Shown here piece by piece: positions 27,101-32,417 of a DNA stretch of 64,000 bases (position 1 is its first letter; the number at the start of each line of letters is the position of its first letter). The notes below the pieces were generated by a model, which was not told the origin of the DNA, made no database searches, and saw only the letters and a list, made by a program, of their open reading frames with translations. The stretch lies in the NCBI GenBank assembly GCA_949316235.1, contig OX438749.1:10806914-10870913 (forward strand), given 5' to 3'. A program made the translations under genes and the position numbers. This DNA comes from Oegoconia quadripuncta. Taxonomy: Eukaryota > Arthropoda > Insecta > Lepidoptera > Autostichidae.

Positions 27101-29743
27101 GTAACTTGGCACTAATTGGAATACTTGTACCCTGACAACAAAATAAATGGTTCAAAATCCACACGGACGAGTTCTTTGGCAATATTTTTTTTTGTGTAGA
27201 TCTTCAATACTCGGATAGCGGTAGCTCTGATCTCGAGGAGGTGGAGACTAAAGATGCAGCCGCTACTATGGTACAGCTGTCCGTACTTCCCGGTAAGTGT
27301 ATCAGAGAATATTGAAAACCTGTTTGCCATAATTCGCGTTTCATTCTTCATGTTCAATCATCGGTGCTAGCATGGCCTGTAGTTTCTTTACATTGACACG
27401 AGAAAGAATCTTTGAGGCTCTTTTACTTGCGTAAAGCATGTACGAAATAGCATGAGTCTATCTTAGCGACTACGGGTCGTGCTAGTCTGGCTGGTGACAG
27501 ACCTCTTGCCAGTTGTTATTTGTTATTATCACCAGTAGTTTTTCTCCTTCTCCCCTTATATACATTCCAACCTCGTGCACCTTGATAAACTACATGCTCT
27601 TTCTAAACATAAATATTACTTGTTTTCAAATAAAATACTTACGAGGTTAGGTACTACGGAATCTTAATCTAATAAATCACATAATAATAATCTATGTCTA
27701 GACGTTCTCTAAAGGACGTTGTACACATTGGCCCAAGTGGCTGAGCCAGTATGTTGGGCCAACGTGTAGAGACCTATTTGGTGGTATGTTGGTCGTTGGC
27801 GACAACCCTGGCCGGGCACCCGAAAAATGTTGGTATTTCGTGCACACCTGAAAGGATGTTAGAGCGCTTCGCAAACAGTATTCACACGTTGGCATCTTAT
27901 TCATTTACCTCATTCTATTCCGATGAATAGTCACCATCTACCATATTGTTTTGCGCCATTTCTTTTTACTTTGCTTTACATTTAGGTAATAATTAAACGA
28001 ACTGTATAAATAAATTGCAAGGGATCCAACTTCATCAAAGCCCTAATGCTGAATTATCAGTACGGCAATGTGTAAACAGCGATCTTGGGATCCAATATTT
28101 TGGCCCAACGTGCTGGCTCAGCACCTTGCCCCAATGTGTATAGCGGCCTTTATACGTCAAAGCCTAAAGTTGGCTATTATTTTTCTGACGACCTATTTAG
28201 CGCAGTTGTTAGAGACTGATTGCTATGTCCAGAGGTCACGGGTCCCAATTTCGCTAGGGGCATATATTATATTTATGTGATGAATACGGACATCTGTACC
28301 CGAATTATGAATGTACATTATAATATTTATATATTTACAAAAAAACATGTTGATATTCGTGTAGTATATCAATCATCTGGTGTCCATAATACAAGGCTAG
28401 ATGCTTATTGTGGAACTAGATGGCGCTGTGTGTATGTCCAAATTCTGCGGCTGTGCCTATACTTGTCTATATAAACTTGAACAGTATATTACAGCAAGGT
28501 ATAACTATTATAAGAGACTATAATGTAATCGTAATTTCTGTTTGCATTTACCTTAGAGGATGACCTGTTGACGACTCCAAGGAGAATTTTCGACACGTCC
28601 GAGTTCTTAATCAAGAAGGAGATACCTGACGAGCTGCCGCCACAATCTGATGACCTAGTGGATCTCGACCATCGTAACACCGACTTCTCTTTCTCAACAG
28701 TTGTCAAGGTAAGAAAATAATTCGACCTCATTGCCACTCACTTGTGTTGTTTTATGCCGTTTTCTTTACTATAGCATAATCGTTAGTTTGAATTTCCGCG
28801 CATTATTTGAGAAAGTACTATATAAGCCTTGGCCGCAACTAGGCATTGATGAACTTACGTATATGTGCCTAGATTTCGCCATGGCCCACATTTACACGTT
28901 TGTATATCAATGCCTCCTTTGCCGGCCGCTGCAGTAATGTCTGTTAATTAATTTTATTCGTCGCGTAAGACCGCCGGTGGCTCAGCGGTTAAGATGCGGT
29001 CTCCCAATTCTCCCAAGTCAATTTTGGAGGTCCGGGTTCGATTCCCAGACAGGCCATGTTCCAATTGTTTTTAAATTTAATTTCTTTGTACATTTATTCG
29101 ACTGCTCTTAAACGGTGAAGGAAAACATCGTGAGGAAACCTGCAAGCCTGAGAAATAATTCTAAGGCATGTTACGGGGTAATGATGAAGATGAATTGATT
29201 TTATTCCCTTCTTTTGGTAGTTTATTCATCATTCTAAATGCCTCTACAGGGTAACGGATATTTCCTTTGCCCAGTACTCATAGGCACAGGCCAAATGTAG
29301 AAACGATGAAGAGAAAATATGTATCTGTATTACCGCATTATTGTTCATAGGAGGAGCCTATAGAGCCAGATCTGTGCATGGCGCCACCAATGATGGAAGG
29401 CGCTTTAACAGAAACTCCACAGTTCAAGGAGGAACCGCCGGAGAATTGGCAGGTATGTATCACTCTACCAGTGTAAGTTGGCCGCGCGACGCTATCCGAA
29501 ATATGAACGCAGTGAGACCTACTTATACTAAAAGTTTTGCGGTCGTTGTGGGGTCACGTATTCATGTATTGGGTTTTGTAAAATCACGGCTTATTTAAGA
29601 CCCATTTTAAAATTATCACCATTCACTTGGTCGCATTTGTAGATTAAAGGGAAGTAATTCTTTCACAGCCCGACCCGGCCATACAGGACGACCTTCAGGT
29701 CACAGACAGCGAGGAAGAAGCCGAAGATGGGCTGTGGTTCTAA
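1..29743 (+). CDS. TAF1: TAF1, transcription initiation factor TFIID subunit 1 (3' part, 30 exons)
   Basis: TAF1 is the nuclear scaffold of TFIID; it contacts promoter DNA and TAF7 and reads acetylated histones. Joined exons: 1-119, 1510-1683, 2485-2612, 2957-3204, 3633-3792, 5349-5583, 6204-6389, 6746-6918, 7686-7806, 8130-8287, 9030-9225, 9821-10084, 10835-10968, 11812-11980, 12385-12496, 13167-13366, 13621-13705, 14599-14735, 16086-16277, 17397-17636, 18312-18456, 20102-20232, 22019-22181, 23834-23976, 24335-24518, 25367-25423, 27200-27292, 28557-28708, 29351-29452, 29669-29743. All junctions are GT-AG and phase-compatible, giving 1557 codons plus TAA. Counting from the first full codon: DUF3591 core about 270-765, winged-helix segment about 515-567, CCHC zinc knuckle 1000-1015, bromodomain 1 about 1111-1215, bromodomain 2 about 1236-1337, AT-hooks about 1379-1389 and 1402-1410, acidic tail to the end. 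The N-terminus is off the left edge. Identification rests on long stretches matching my knowledge of animal TAF1; exon edges are inferred from splice consensus without transcripts. Confidence 0.96.
189..460 (+). mobile_element. SINE family C, tRNA-derived, copy 1 (diverged)
   Basis: CCATGGCTTAATGTAATCAAC head, B box GTTCGATTCCC, body CTCATCTTCACTTAACAT and GTGATTGAGGTCAAGTGC, poly-A tail. Confidence 0.78.
1171..1466 (+). mobile_element. SINE family A, tRNA-derived, copy 1
   Basis: The head has Pol III A-box-like GGCTCAGCGGTTAAGA and B-box-like GGTTCGTTTCCC. The body includes CCATCGTGAGGAAA and CCCTGCAGTGGGATGTTTAC, and the tail is (GATGAT)n. In a TAF1 intron, ending shortly before exon 2. 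Confidence 0.85.
1510..1683 (+). CDS. TAF1: TAF1 exon 2
   Basis: 58 codons, phase 0 to 0. A Glu/Pro/Asp-rich start leads into [17 protein letters not shown], the first of two WED-type repeats of TAF1. The acceptor is TTTTCCAG; the donor GTTTGA is weak, but frame and homology force it. Confidence 0.93.
1728..1800. repeat. AATACTCTTTATTGCGC repeat end
   Basis: ACAATACAATACAAATACTC and TTTATTGCGCAAAATAATTT recur at 9763-9803 and, inverted, at 60610-60665. It looks like the 3' terminus of a LINE-type element (minus orientation here). Confidence 0.55.
2485..2612 (+). CDS. TAF1: TAF1 exon 3
   Basis: Phase 0 in, 2 out. Encodes the [15 protein letters not shown] segment (AGWLPSSMTRNA in human TAF1 as I recall it). 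Acceptor TTTTAG, donor GTAAGC. Confidence 0.93.
2727..2823 (-). mobile_element. SINE family C 3' fragment (minus)
   Basis: ATGCACAACGGG, CTCAATCACACCTGATGTTA and GGTGGAAGCGTACTGACCC mark the reverse-complement 3' half. Confidence 0.8.
2957..3204 (+). CDS. TAF1: TAF1 exon 4
   Basis: Phase 2 in, 1 out. Encodes [16 protein letters not shown], the second WED motif, and [17 protein letters not shown], all highly conserved in TAF1. Acceptor CATAG, donor GTAATT. Confidence 0.94.
3633..3792 (+). CDS. TAF1: TAF1 exon 5
   Basis: Phase 1 in, 2 out. Encodes [13 protein letters not shown], then a Pro run and RDPFNISND. The donor was chosen as GTACGT because only that choice keeps the frame into [11 protein letters not shown] of the next exon. 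Confidence 0.9.
3865..4012. repeat. partial relative of the 48.1-kb inverted-repeat element
   Basis: Shares AACAAACCGTTCTCAAGATT and TTTATTAATACGGCTCTT with 48105-48450. Lies in the TAF1 intron after exon 5. Confidence 0.45.
4129..4400 (+). mobile_element. SINE family B, tRNA-derived, copy 1
   Basis: Head CGACCTGTTTGGTGTAGTGG with B box GGTTCGAATCCC, body TGAATACAGACATGTGTTCC and AGATGGCGCTGTGTGT, tail (TTTA)n. Confidence 0.87.
4617..4722 (-). mobile_element. SINE family C middle fragment (minus)
   Basis: AACACATTTGGGGAACTGGC and TGGCGGCAGATTTAGATAAT match the middle of the family. Confidence 0.75.
5349..5583 (+). CDS. TAF1: TAF1 exon 6
   Basis: Phase 2 in, 0 out. Starts the conserved core: [28 protein letters not shown] and [13 protein letters not shown]. 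Acceptor TTCGCAG, donor GTATAT. Confidence 0.95.
6060..6176 (-). mobile_element. SINE family B head fragment (minus strand)
   Basis: The reverse-complement head, B box and first body segment lie just upstream of TAF1 exon 7, so the fragment overlaps the region where its branch point and pyrimidine tract would be. Confidence 0.78.
6204..6389 (+). CDS. TAF1: TAF1 exon 7
   Basis: 62 codons, phase 0 to 0. Encodes [18 protein letters not shown] and [13 protein letters not shown] of the DUF3591 core. A minus-strand SINE fragment ends only about 28 bases before the exon. Confidence 0.95.
6746..6918 (+). CDS. TAF1: TAF1 exon 8
   Basis: Phase 0 in, 2 out. Encodes [19 protein letters not shown] and [14 protein letters not shown] residues ([10 protein letters not shown]) of the core. 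Acceptor TTCCACAG, donor GTTAGT. Confidence 0.95.
7686..7806 (+). CDS. TAF1: TAF1 exon 9
   Basis: Phase 2 in, 0 out. Encodes [20 protein letters not shown] and [11 protein letters not shown], near-identical to other animal TAF1 proteins. Acceptor TTTTAG, donor GTAAAA. Confidence 0.96.
8130..8287 (+). CDS. TAF1: TAF1 exon 10 (winged-helix segment)
   Basis: Phase 0 in, 2 out. Encodes [14 protein letters not shown] and [20 protein letters not shown], the segment that in human TAF1 forms the promoter-contacting winged helix. Acceptor GTTTTAG, donor GTAAGC. Confidence 0.96.
8343..8382 (-). mobile_element. SINE family C tail fragment (minus)
   Basis: GTGCACAACGGGTCACC and CTTAATCACACC resemble the 3' end of family C. 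Very short. Confidence 0.4.
8448..8595 (-). mobile_element. LINE 3' end fragment (minus)
   Basis: Reverse complement of the same type of LINE 3' end: T run, GAGAGGTCGGCAAACGAGCA, GGTCACCTGATGGAAAGC and GCGTTGCCGGCCTTTGAGG. Confidence 0.7.
9030..9225 (+). CDS. TAF1: TAF1 exon 11
   Basis: Phase 2 in, 0 out; the split TGG codon restores the double Trp before [15 protein letters not shown]. Also encodes [13 protein letters not shown] and [10 protein letters not shown]. The acceptor ATTCCAAG is weakly pyrimidine-rich. Confidence 0.95.
9821..10084 (+). CDS. TAF1: TAF1 exon 12
   Basis: 88 codons, phase 0 to 0, the longest exon. Encodes [32 protein letters not shown] and [14 protein letters not shown], all hallmark TAF1 core motifs. 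Donor GTGAGT. Confidence 0.97.
10119..10397. mobile_element. two family C SINE fragments in opposite orientation
   Basis: A minus-strand tail piece at 10119-10150 (CTTGACCTTAATCACACC) is followed by a plus-strand 3' half from about 10210 (CTTATCTAAATCTGCCGCC) to the poly-A after GTGGATAAA. Lies in the intron after exon 12. Confidence 0.75.
10835..10968 (+). CDS. TAF1: TAF1 exon 13
   Basis: Phase 0 in, 2 out. Encodes [19 protein letters not shown] and [16 protein letters not shown] at the end of the DUF3591 core. Acceptor TTATAG, donor GTAACA. Confidence 0.96.
11488..11548 (+). repeat. RTE-type LINE tail scrap
   Basis: GGAGGCCTATATTCAGCAGT then GGACC and a GATGTTGATGATTG tail resemble the RTE 3' end. 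Confidence 0.5.
11629..11740 (+). mobile_element. SINE family B, copy 2 (truncated)
   Basis: tRNA-like head with B box GGTTCGAATCCC, followed by only part of the body (GAGTTATGGATG). Lies just before TAF1 exon 14. Confidence 0.8.
11812..11980 (+). CDS. TAF1: TAF1 exon 14
   Basis: Phase 2 in, 0 out. Encodes [17 protein letters not shown], a Ser/Glu-rich acidic stretch and [15 protein letters not shown]. Acceptor ATTCAG, donor GTAGAT. Confidence 0.96.
12385..12496 (+). CDS. TAF1: TAF1 exon 15
   Basis: Phase 0 in, 1 out. Encodes a charged helix ([16 protein letters not shown]) and a Gln/Asn-rich linker. Acceptor TTTTAAG, donor GTAAAA. Confidence 0.92.
13167..13366 (+). CDS. TAF1: TAF1 exon 16
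   Basis: Phase 1 in, 0 out. Encodes [39 protein letters not shown] and a basic helix, matching the conserved region before the zinc knuckle. Donor GTGATT. Confidence 0.95.
13621..13705 (+). CDS. TAF1: TAF1 exon 17
   Basis: Phase 0 in, 1 out. Encodes the basic [17 protein letters not shown] stretch. Acceptor TTTTACTAG, donor GTAAGT. Confidence 0.93.
13828..14090 (+). mobile_element. SINE family C, diverged and deleted copy
   Basis: ACCGCCTCCGTGGCTCAATG head at the left, CACCTTTGACCTC and GATTGAGGTCAAGT at the right; the middle is replaced by unrelated sequence. Confidence 0.6.
14188..14434. mobile_element. rearranged 5S-derived SINE with head-to-head 5S pieces
   Basis: A plus-strand 5S-like start (GTTAAGCAATGCCGG) is followed by the reverse complement of the same region (GTGGTCACCCATCCAAGGAC ... 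AACTTCGCTAATTGAAAACG), then the plus-strand SINE tail with GTGGGGACGTGTAAGG and GATGATGATC. In the intron before exon 18. Confidence 0.72.
14599..14735 (+). CDS. TAF1: TAF1 exon 18
   Basis: Phase 1 in, 0 out. Encodes a lineage-variable linker with a psi-K-x-E SUMO-type motif (IKQE), then [13 protein letters not shown], which leads directly into the zinc knuckle of the next exon. Acceptor GTTTCAG, donor GTAATA. Confidence 0.92.
14951..15028 (+). CDS. candidate extra in-frame cassette exon of TAF1
   Basis: A 78-base stop-free segment (26 codons, starting [13 protein letters not shown]) sits between the DLKLK exon and the zinc-knuckle exon. It is preceded by a T-rich tract and AACAG and followed by GTATGT. 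Both ends are phase 0, so inclusion would keep the reading frame and insert 26 residues just before the first zinc-binding Cys. I know of no counterpart in other TAF1 proteins, and it could be chance or repeat-derived. Confidence 0.3.
16086..16277 (+). CDS. TAF1: TAF1 exon 19 (zinc knuckle)
   Basis: 64 codons, phase 0 to 0. Opens with [16 protein letters not shown], a C-x2-C-x4-H-x6-C zinc knuckle with all four ligands present, which in TAF1 contributes to promoter and DNA association. A Pro/Glu-rich linker and [14 protein letters not shown] follow. Acceptor TTTTAG, donor GTGAGA. Confidence 0.95.
16360..16475 (+). repeat. fragment of the same CCGTTTAGGCGTGAAG repeat family
   Basis: CCAAATTTCATCTAAATCCG then TCTAGCCGTTTAGGCGTGAAG, as in the copy at 18.9 kb, just after TAF1 exon 19. 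Confidence 0.6.
16543..16605 (+). repeat. body fragment of the 5S-derived SINE
   Basis: TTTTCAATTGAAGGTATTTG then TTAAGCCAAGTCGAGG match the 45.6-kb copy. Confidence 0.55.
16811..17087 (+). mobile_element. SINE family A, copy 2 (B box deleted)
   Basis: Same head and body as copy 1, but the stretch carrying the B box is missing after CTCCCTATTTG, so it should be transcriptionally dead. Tail GATGATGATGA. Confidence 0.83.
17397..17636 (+). CDS. TAF1: TAF1 exon 20 (start of bromodomain 1)
   Basis: 80 codons, phase 0 to 0. The first third is unusually Gly/Arg-rich ([13 protein letters not shown]), where other animals have a hydrophobic RRKSLVLKFPK-like stretch. Conservation resumes at [24 protein letters not shown] and helix Z / ZA-loop residues of the first bromodomain, ending FLFPVNHK. 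Confidence 0.93.
18312..18456 (+). CDS. TAF1: TAF1 exon 21 (bromodomain 1)
   Basis: Phase 0 in, 1 out. Encodes [20 protein letters not shown] and the acetyl-lysine-binding Asn in ENSTVYNG. Donor GTGAGT. Confidence 0.95.
18560..18798. mobile_element. palindromic MITE in TAF1 intron
   Basis: Inverted ends around AAAATGTACTCACTAGG and CCTAGTGAGTATATTTT, plus inner arms TTTTCGAGAATTT and AAATTCTCGAAAAT. Confidence 0.7.
18874..19110 (+). mobile_element. common lepidopteran interspersed repeat (possibly Lep1/Helitron-like)
   Basis: CTAGCTTTCCGCTCGCGGCT, AAATTTCATCCAAATCCGTT, CCGTTTCGCCGTGATTGAG and the terminal TTCGCATTTATAATATTAG are the hallmarks. The family name is from memory and tentative. 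Confidence 0.7.
19461..19718 (+). repeat. perfect 129-bp tandem duplication
   Basis: 19461-19589 and 19590-19718 are identical by eye. Each unit ends in the family C SINE motif GGTGGTAGGGCATTTTAAA. Lies in the TAF1 intron between the bromodomain 1 exons. Confidence 0.92.
19700..19934 (+). mobile_element. SINE family C, 5'-truncated copy in TAF1 intron
   Basis: From GGTGGTAGGGCATTTTAAAT to the poly-A tail; the first 19 bases are also part of the upstream 129-bp tandem duplication. Confidence 0.83.
20102..20232 (+). CDS. TAF1: TAF1 exon 22 (inter-bromodomain helix)
   Basis: Phase 1 in, 0 out. Encodes the end of bromodomain 1 and the [20 protein letters not shown] linker, then DDNDQ. The acceptor is CTTAG. 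Confidence 0.95.
20322..20741 (+). mobile_element. 420-bp MITE, copy 1 (in TAF1 intron)
   Basis: Terminal inverted repeats of about 23 bp (GGTCTTTACCTATGAAATTGG type), TA-rich flanks and no coding capacity. Matches 30519-30943 along its length in reverse orientation. Confidence 0.85.
20835..21102 (+). mobile_element. 5'-truncated LINE copy with poly-A
   Basis: Holds the ORF2 remnant, a 3' UTR (ATCAGGTGCGCCTCTTGCTC then GTTTGCCCACC) and a long A run. Matching 3' pieces occur at 8448-8595 (minus) and 44685-44712. Confidence 0.78.
20849..21031 (+). pseudogene. non-LTR retrotransposon reverse transcriptase, C-terminal remnant
   Basis: 61 in-frame codons ending in [36 protein letters not shown] and the tail FLKGRQRH. 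This pattern is typical of the very C-terminus of Jockey/CR1-type LINE ORF2 proteins. The 5' part is missing, as usual for LINE copies. Lies in the TAF1 intron before bromodomain 2. Confidence 0.78.
21268..21335 (+). repeat. body fragment of the 5S-derived SINE
   Basis: TTTTCAATTGAAGGCAATCG then TTAAGCCAAGTCGGTGGCC match the same SINE body. Confidence 0.55.
22019..22181 (+). CDS. TAF1: TAF1 exon 23 (bromodomain 2)
   Basis: Phase 0 in, 1 out. Encodes [38 protein letters not shown] and [14 protein letters not shown] of the second bromodomain. Acceptor TTTGCAG, donor GTATTT. Confidence 0.95.
22213..22272. repeat. paired CACCGATCGGTG palindromes
   Basis: GGCACCGATCGGTGCC at 22213-22228, and CACCGATCGGTG again at 22261-22272, 48 bases apart in the TAF1 intron right after exon 23. 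Confidence 0.8.
23608..23722 (-). mobile_element. RTE-type LINE 3' end (minus) in TAF1 intron
   Basis: On the minus strand it reads [20 protein letters not shown] then stop and an (ATGATG)n tail, the C-terminus and tail of lepidopteran RTE-like elements. Confidence 0.75.
23834..23976 (+). CDS. TAF1: TAF1 exon 24 (bromodomain 2)
   Basis: Phase 1 in, 0 out. Encodes [20 protein letters not shown] and the ligand-binding Asn in [10 protein letters not shown], closing bromodomain 2. A TTAA-flanked 88-bp MITE starts five bases after the donor G. Confidence 0.95.
23981..24068. mobile_element. 88-bp TTAA-flanked MITE, copy 1
   Basis: Begins and ends with TTAA. Inverted ends read TTTACGGACACTGAAC and GTTCAGTGTCTGCCAA, around a TTTTATTGTTATTA core. 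TTAA flanks suggest a piggyBac-type origin. Lies directly after TAF1 exon 24. Confidence 0.75.
24335..24518 (+). CDS. TAF1: TAF1 exon 25 (AT-hook 1)
   Basis: Phase 0 in, 1 out. Encodes a coiled region ([20 protein letters not shown]), an acidic Ser/Glu/Pro stretch and the AT-hook core [11 protein letters not shown] at about 24458-24490. Drosophila TAF1 is known to have AT-hook isoforms at this place. The donor GTTTGT is weak. Confidence 0.92.
25367..25423 (+). CDS. TAF1: TAF1 exon 26 (57-nt exon, AT-hook 2)
   Basis: A short symmetrical exon, phase 1 to 1, encoding [12 protein letters not shown], a second AT-hook. Acceptor TGTCACAG, donor GTATAA. Skipping it leaves the frame intact, so it is a natural candidate for regulated inclusion. 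Confidence 0.85.
25861..26162 (+). mobile_element. SINE family A, copy 3
   Basis: Diverged head (CATCGGTGGCTCAGTAGAGG) without the B box. The body has an internal partial duplication of the GCCTGAGAAATAA segment, and the tail is GATGATGTTGATGAT. Confidence 0.8.
26287..26363. repeat. perfect 15-bp inverted repeat, 77-bp span
   Basis: AATCACAACGGCACT at 26287-26301 and its exact reverse complement at 26349-26363. Possible MITE or hairpin in the TAF1 intron. Confidence 0.75.
26602..26850 (+). mobile_element. SINE family C, 5'-truncated copy
   Basis: Body from GGTGGTAGGGCATT to the terminal ATAAAAAAAAA, in the intron between the AT-hook exon and exon 27. Confidence 0.83.
27200..27292 (+). CDS. 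TAF1: TAF1 exon 27
   Basis: 93 nt, phase 1 to 1. Encodes an acidic Ser/Asp-rich piece, [17 protein letters not shown]. The acceptor follows a T-run and GTGTAG; donor GTAAGT. Confidence 0.87.
27710..28155. mobile_element. inverted-repeat element in TAF1 intron, about 440 bp
   Basis: Left end reads TACACATTGGCCCAAGTGG then CTGAGCCAGTATGTTGGG. The right end (28085-28150) is its reverse complement with substitutions. No coding capacity; possibly hAT-like, but I could not settle the target duplication. Confidence 0.65.
28187..28443 (+). mobile_element. SINE family B, copy 3
   Basis: GACGACCTATTTAGCG head, B box degraded to GGTCCCAATTTC, body to AGATGGCGCTGTGTGTATG. Confidence 0.82.
28557..28708 (+). 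CDS. TAF1: TAF1 exon 28
   Basis: Phase 1 in, 0 out. Encodes [20 protein letters not shown], a SUMO-type IKKE motif and an acidic stretch. Acceptor ACCTTAG, donor GTAAGA. Confidence 0.87.
28971..29193 (+). mobile_element. SINE family A, copy 4 (3' truncated or internally deleted)
   Basis: CCGCCGGTGGCTCAGCGGTT head with intact B box GGTTCGATTCCC. The body jumps from TTCTAAGGCATG to the terminal GATGAAGATG. Confidence 0.8.
29351..29452 (+). CDS. TAF1: TAF1 exon 29
   Basis: 34 codons, phase 0 to 0. Encodes an acidic, Pro/Met-rich tail segment with [10 protein letters not shown]. Acceptor TTCATAG, donor GTATGT. Confidence 0.85.
29669..29743 (+). CDS. TAF1: TAF1 terminal exon 30
   Basis: Encodes the last 24 residues, acidic and ending EDGLWF, followed by TAA. 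Acceptor TTTCACAG. AATAAA signals lie 55 and 97 bases after the stop. Confidence 0.88.
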   Translation, partial: PDPAIQDDLQVTDSEEEAEDGLWF

Positions 29744-29870
29744 ATGTAGTAAAGTATTTGACTATGAACTTGTTTATAATAATGAATAACGCATAAGAAT
29801 AAAGAATGGATTATTAATGTTATTATGTAATATGTAAGGAATAAATATATGGTTCATATTATATTTTATT
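29744..29870 (+). promoter_or_regulatory. TAF1: TAF1 3' UTR and poly(A) signals
   Basis: AT-rich sequence after the TAA with canonical AATAAA at 29798-29803 and 29840-29845, followed by T-rich sequence. Cleavage is inferred shortly after either signal. Confidence 0.75.
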
Positions 29871-30518
29871 TTACTATGTTATTTATCCATCCCATTTACA
29901 ATGCCATCCACAATCTGTATCCATGAATCGCAATCAACATTTAGCAACAATCCTAAAACAAAGCAGACGGCTGGATTGAGCTTAATTCGTATAATTTATT
30001 CTGAATGCTGCCGCGTGGATTGTGCATAGGTACTCCTATCTATTGGGAATAGAGGATAGATATTTGAAATTCGCAATCATTGGTGTTCGCTGCGAACCGT
30101 CCAATCCACTTGGCGCGTGATGCATCGCACAGAATTTAAATGAAGTTGGTTTAAGCGCTGATTCGCCGCTAGCCATTTTGCATAATTCATATTTTACGTA
30201 TTAACGCGAACATATTCGAGACATTGTGCACACATTAATTGTATTACAATATTTTCGACACTGACACTTTGGGATAACATGGAGTTTGTTGTGAATGTTT
30301 GGTAAGGCGGTGGCTGTATGGCTTAGCTGTATATAATTAGAGTAAAAAACCGGCCAAGTGTGTACCGTTCCATAGTTGTCCGTCACAATATGCGGACTTA
30401 AGGGGCCTTTTAACAATACAATATAATAATTTTCAACGGAAAGTACTTCAAGTTTTCGACAATTACTGTTTAACTTGTACTACTTAGCTGTGATAATTTT
30501 CCTTTTAACTTCGTTATA

Positions 30519-30943
30519 TTAGGTCCTTACCTATGAAATTGGCGTTTTGTATGAAGAATTTCATTAAGACTGTTTTTCCATACAAACATTTTTGATTTTT
30601 TTTTTGGGTAACAAATCCAAATTTAGCTAAACTTTGTGTGTTTTATCGGATAACATTAAGTTAAGTATGGGCAGCGTTAATTTTTAAAAGTAAACGTTTT
30701 ATAAAAGTTTCAGCAAATCTAAGAAATGATTATAGGAAGCGCATGAAAAGAGCTCTGTTCAAATTTTTTTATTATGTGATTTAGCCCAGAAATTAAAAAA
30801 ATATTTCATGTGAAACCTTGCAATAATATTCCATTTTTCAAATAATAAACTAATTTGGATATAGTTTTGAAAATCGCAGGAATTTGTACATATGATTAAC
30901 GAAGAAAAAAAACTCCAATTTCATACCGTATACCGACCCAATA
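30519..30943 (-). mobile_element. 420-bp MITE, copy 2
   Basis: Reverse complement of the intronic copy at 20322-20741. Both have ends reading AGGTCCTTACCTATGAAATTGG or its complement. Its right end abuts element 1 exactly at the TA. Confidence 0.85.
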
Positions 30944-31702
30944 TACAGGGCGTCCCAAAGTTATGGGACATGAAGGGGAAGTACCTTAAATATCGTAGAT
31001 AGTGAATTTTGCTCAAAGAAGACTTTATGTTATTTTTAAAAGTTAGTAATTCTGCATTCATAGATTTTCTAAAAATTACTTGCTTCGGCTGGGAATCGAA
31101 CCGACTTAAATGTGAAAAAAAAAACACCCTACTTTTATGATGCCAATCGAAAGAATAGCTAAAAAATAATAACTCTGCCTAAGTAACATAGTATTTTAAA
31201 AGAAAGGAACAACATAAAATGATTGAGTCAAATTTCAAGAAAGTTATTTATTGCCGACGACGTTCGAAAAGTAGCGATATTATCATTCCAAAGATAGCAT
31301 TGATTATTCGTAAATAAGTACCCACTTCATAAAATAGGTACTAACATAGTTTTCCTTATTATAAGTGCACGTGTAGATGAAATGATAAAACTTGTATTTC
31401 AATAAAATAAATGATTAAAAGATTAATTTCACGTTGTTCCTTTCTTTTAAAATACTATGTTACTTAGGCAGAGTTATTATTTTTTAGCTATTCTTTCGAT
31501 TGGCATCATAAAAGTAGGGTGTTTTTTTTTTCACATTTGAGTCGGTTCGATTCCCAGCCGAAGCAAATAATTTTTAGAAAATCTATGAATGCAGAATTAC
31601 TAACTTTTAAAAATAACATAAAGTCTTCTTTGAGCAAAATTCACTATCTACGATATTTAAGGTACTTCCCCTTCATGTCCCATAACTTTGGGACGCCCTG
31701 TA
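30944..31702 (+). mobile_element. non-autonomous Tc1/mariner-type element (element 1), 759 bp
   Basis: Same 270-bp termini as element 2 (30944-31213 and 31433-31702), with TA duplications at 30942-30943 and 31703-31704. The interior left of centre matches element 2 to about 32608 and then jumps to sequence resembling about 33981 onward, so the transposase and its leader (about 1.37 kb) are missing. It could be mobilised by the element 2 transposase. Confidence 0.92.
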
Positions 31703-31977
31703 TACTACTGACGTGAATTTTTCACGCAGAAATCATCCCAATTTTACGTGTACGTATGGGAACAAATTTTATTTAACAAGATTTTATTTCACCACTTTGT
31801 CGGCGTGATAAATATGTTTACCTGATAAGAGCCTCTGAGTTAAGTCGCGGACAGACAGACATGGCTAAACTATAAGGGTTTCTTATTGACTACGGAACCT
31901 TGAAAAGCTTTGTTTGTGATGGAATTCTTCCATATTTAGCATTTCTATAGATTCTATTTTATAGATTTCATGCTGTT

Positions 31978-32145
31978 TTTACCCGACTGCCCAAGAAAGG
32001 CGGATAATTTTTTCGATTTTATGTATATAAATGTGAATGTATGTATGTCCGTTCCTTTTCGCATCCTGTCGCATATAGGGCTTGACTGATTTCGAAGTGC
32101 ATGGTGTCGTCAGATACCTGGAATGCCATGGTATACAATTTATAG
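31978..32145 (+). repeat. CCCGACTGCCC repeat, left part split by element 2
   Basis: TTTTTACCCGACTGCCC to the TA target of element 2; it continues at 34274-34370. Relatives lie at 36720-36940, 47572-47650 and 49620-49760. Confidence 0.65.
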
Positions 32146-32147
32146 TA

Positions 32148-32417
32148 TACAGGGCGTCCCAAAGTTATGGGACATGAAGGGGAAGTACCTTAAATATTGT
32201 AGATAGTGAATTTTGCTCAAAGAAGACTTTATGTTATTTTTAAAAGTTAGTAATTCTGCATTCATAGATTTTCTAAAAATTACTTGCTTCGGCTGGGAAT
32301 CGAACCGACTTAAATGTGAAAAAAAAAACACCCTACTTTTATGATGCCAATCGAAAGAATAGCTAAAAAATAATAACTCTGCCTAAGTAACATAGTATTT
32401 TAAAAGAAAGGAACAAC
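32148..32417. repeat. left 270-bp terminal inverted repeat of element 2
   Basis: Reverse complement of 34002-34271 apart from a few substitutions. It carries a tRNA T-arm/B-box-like stretch on the minus strand. Confidence 0.9.
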
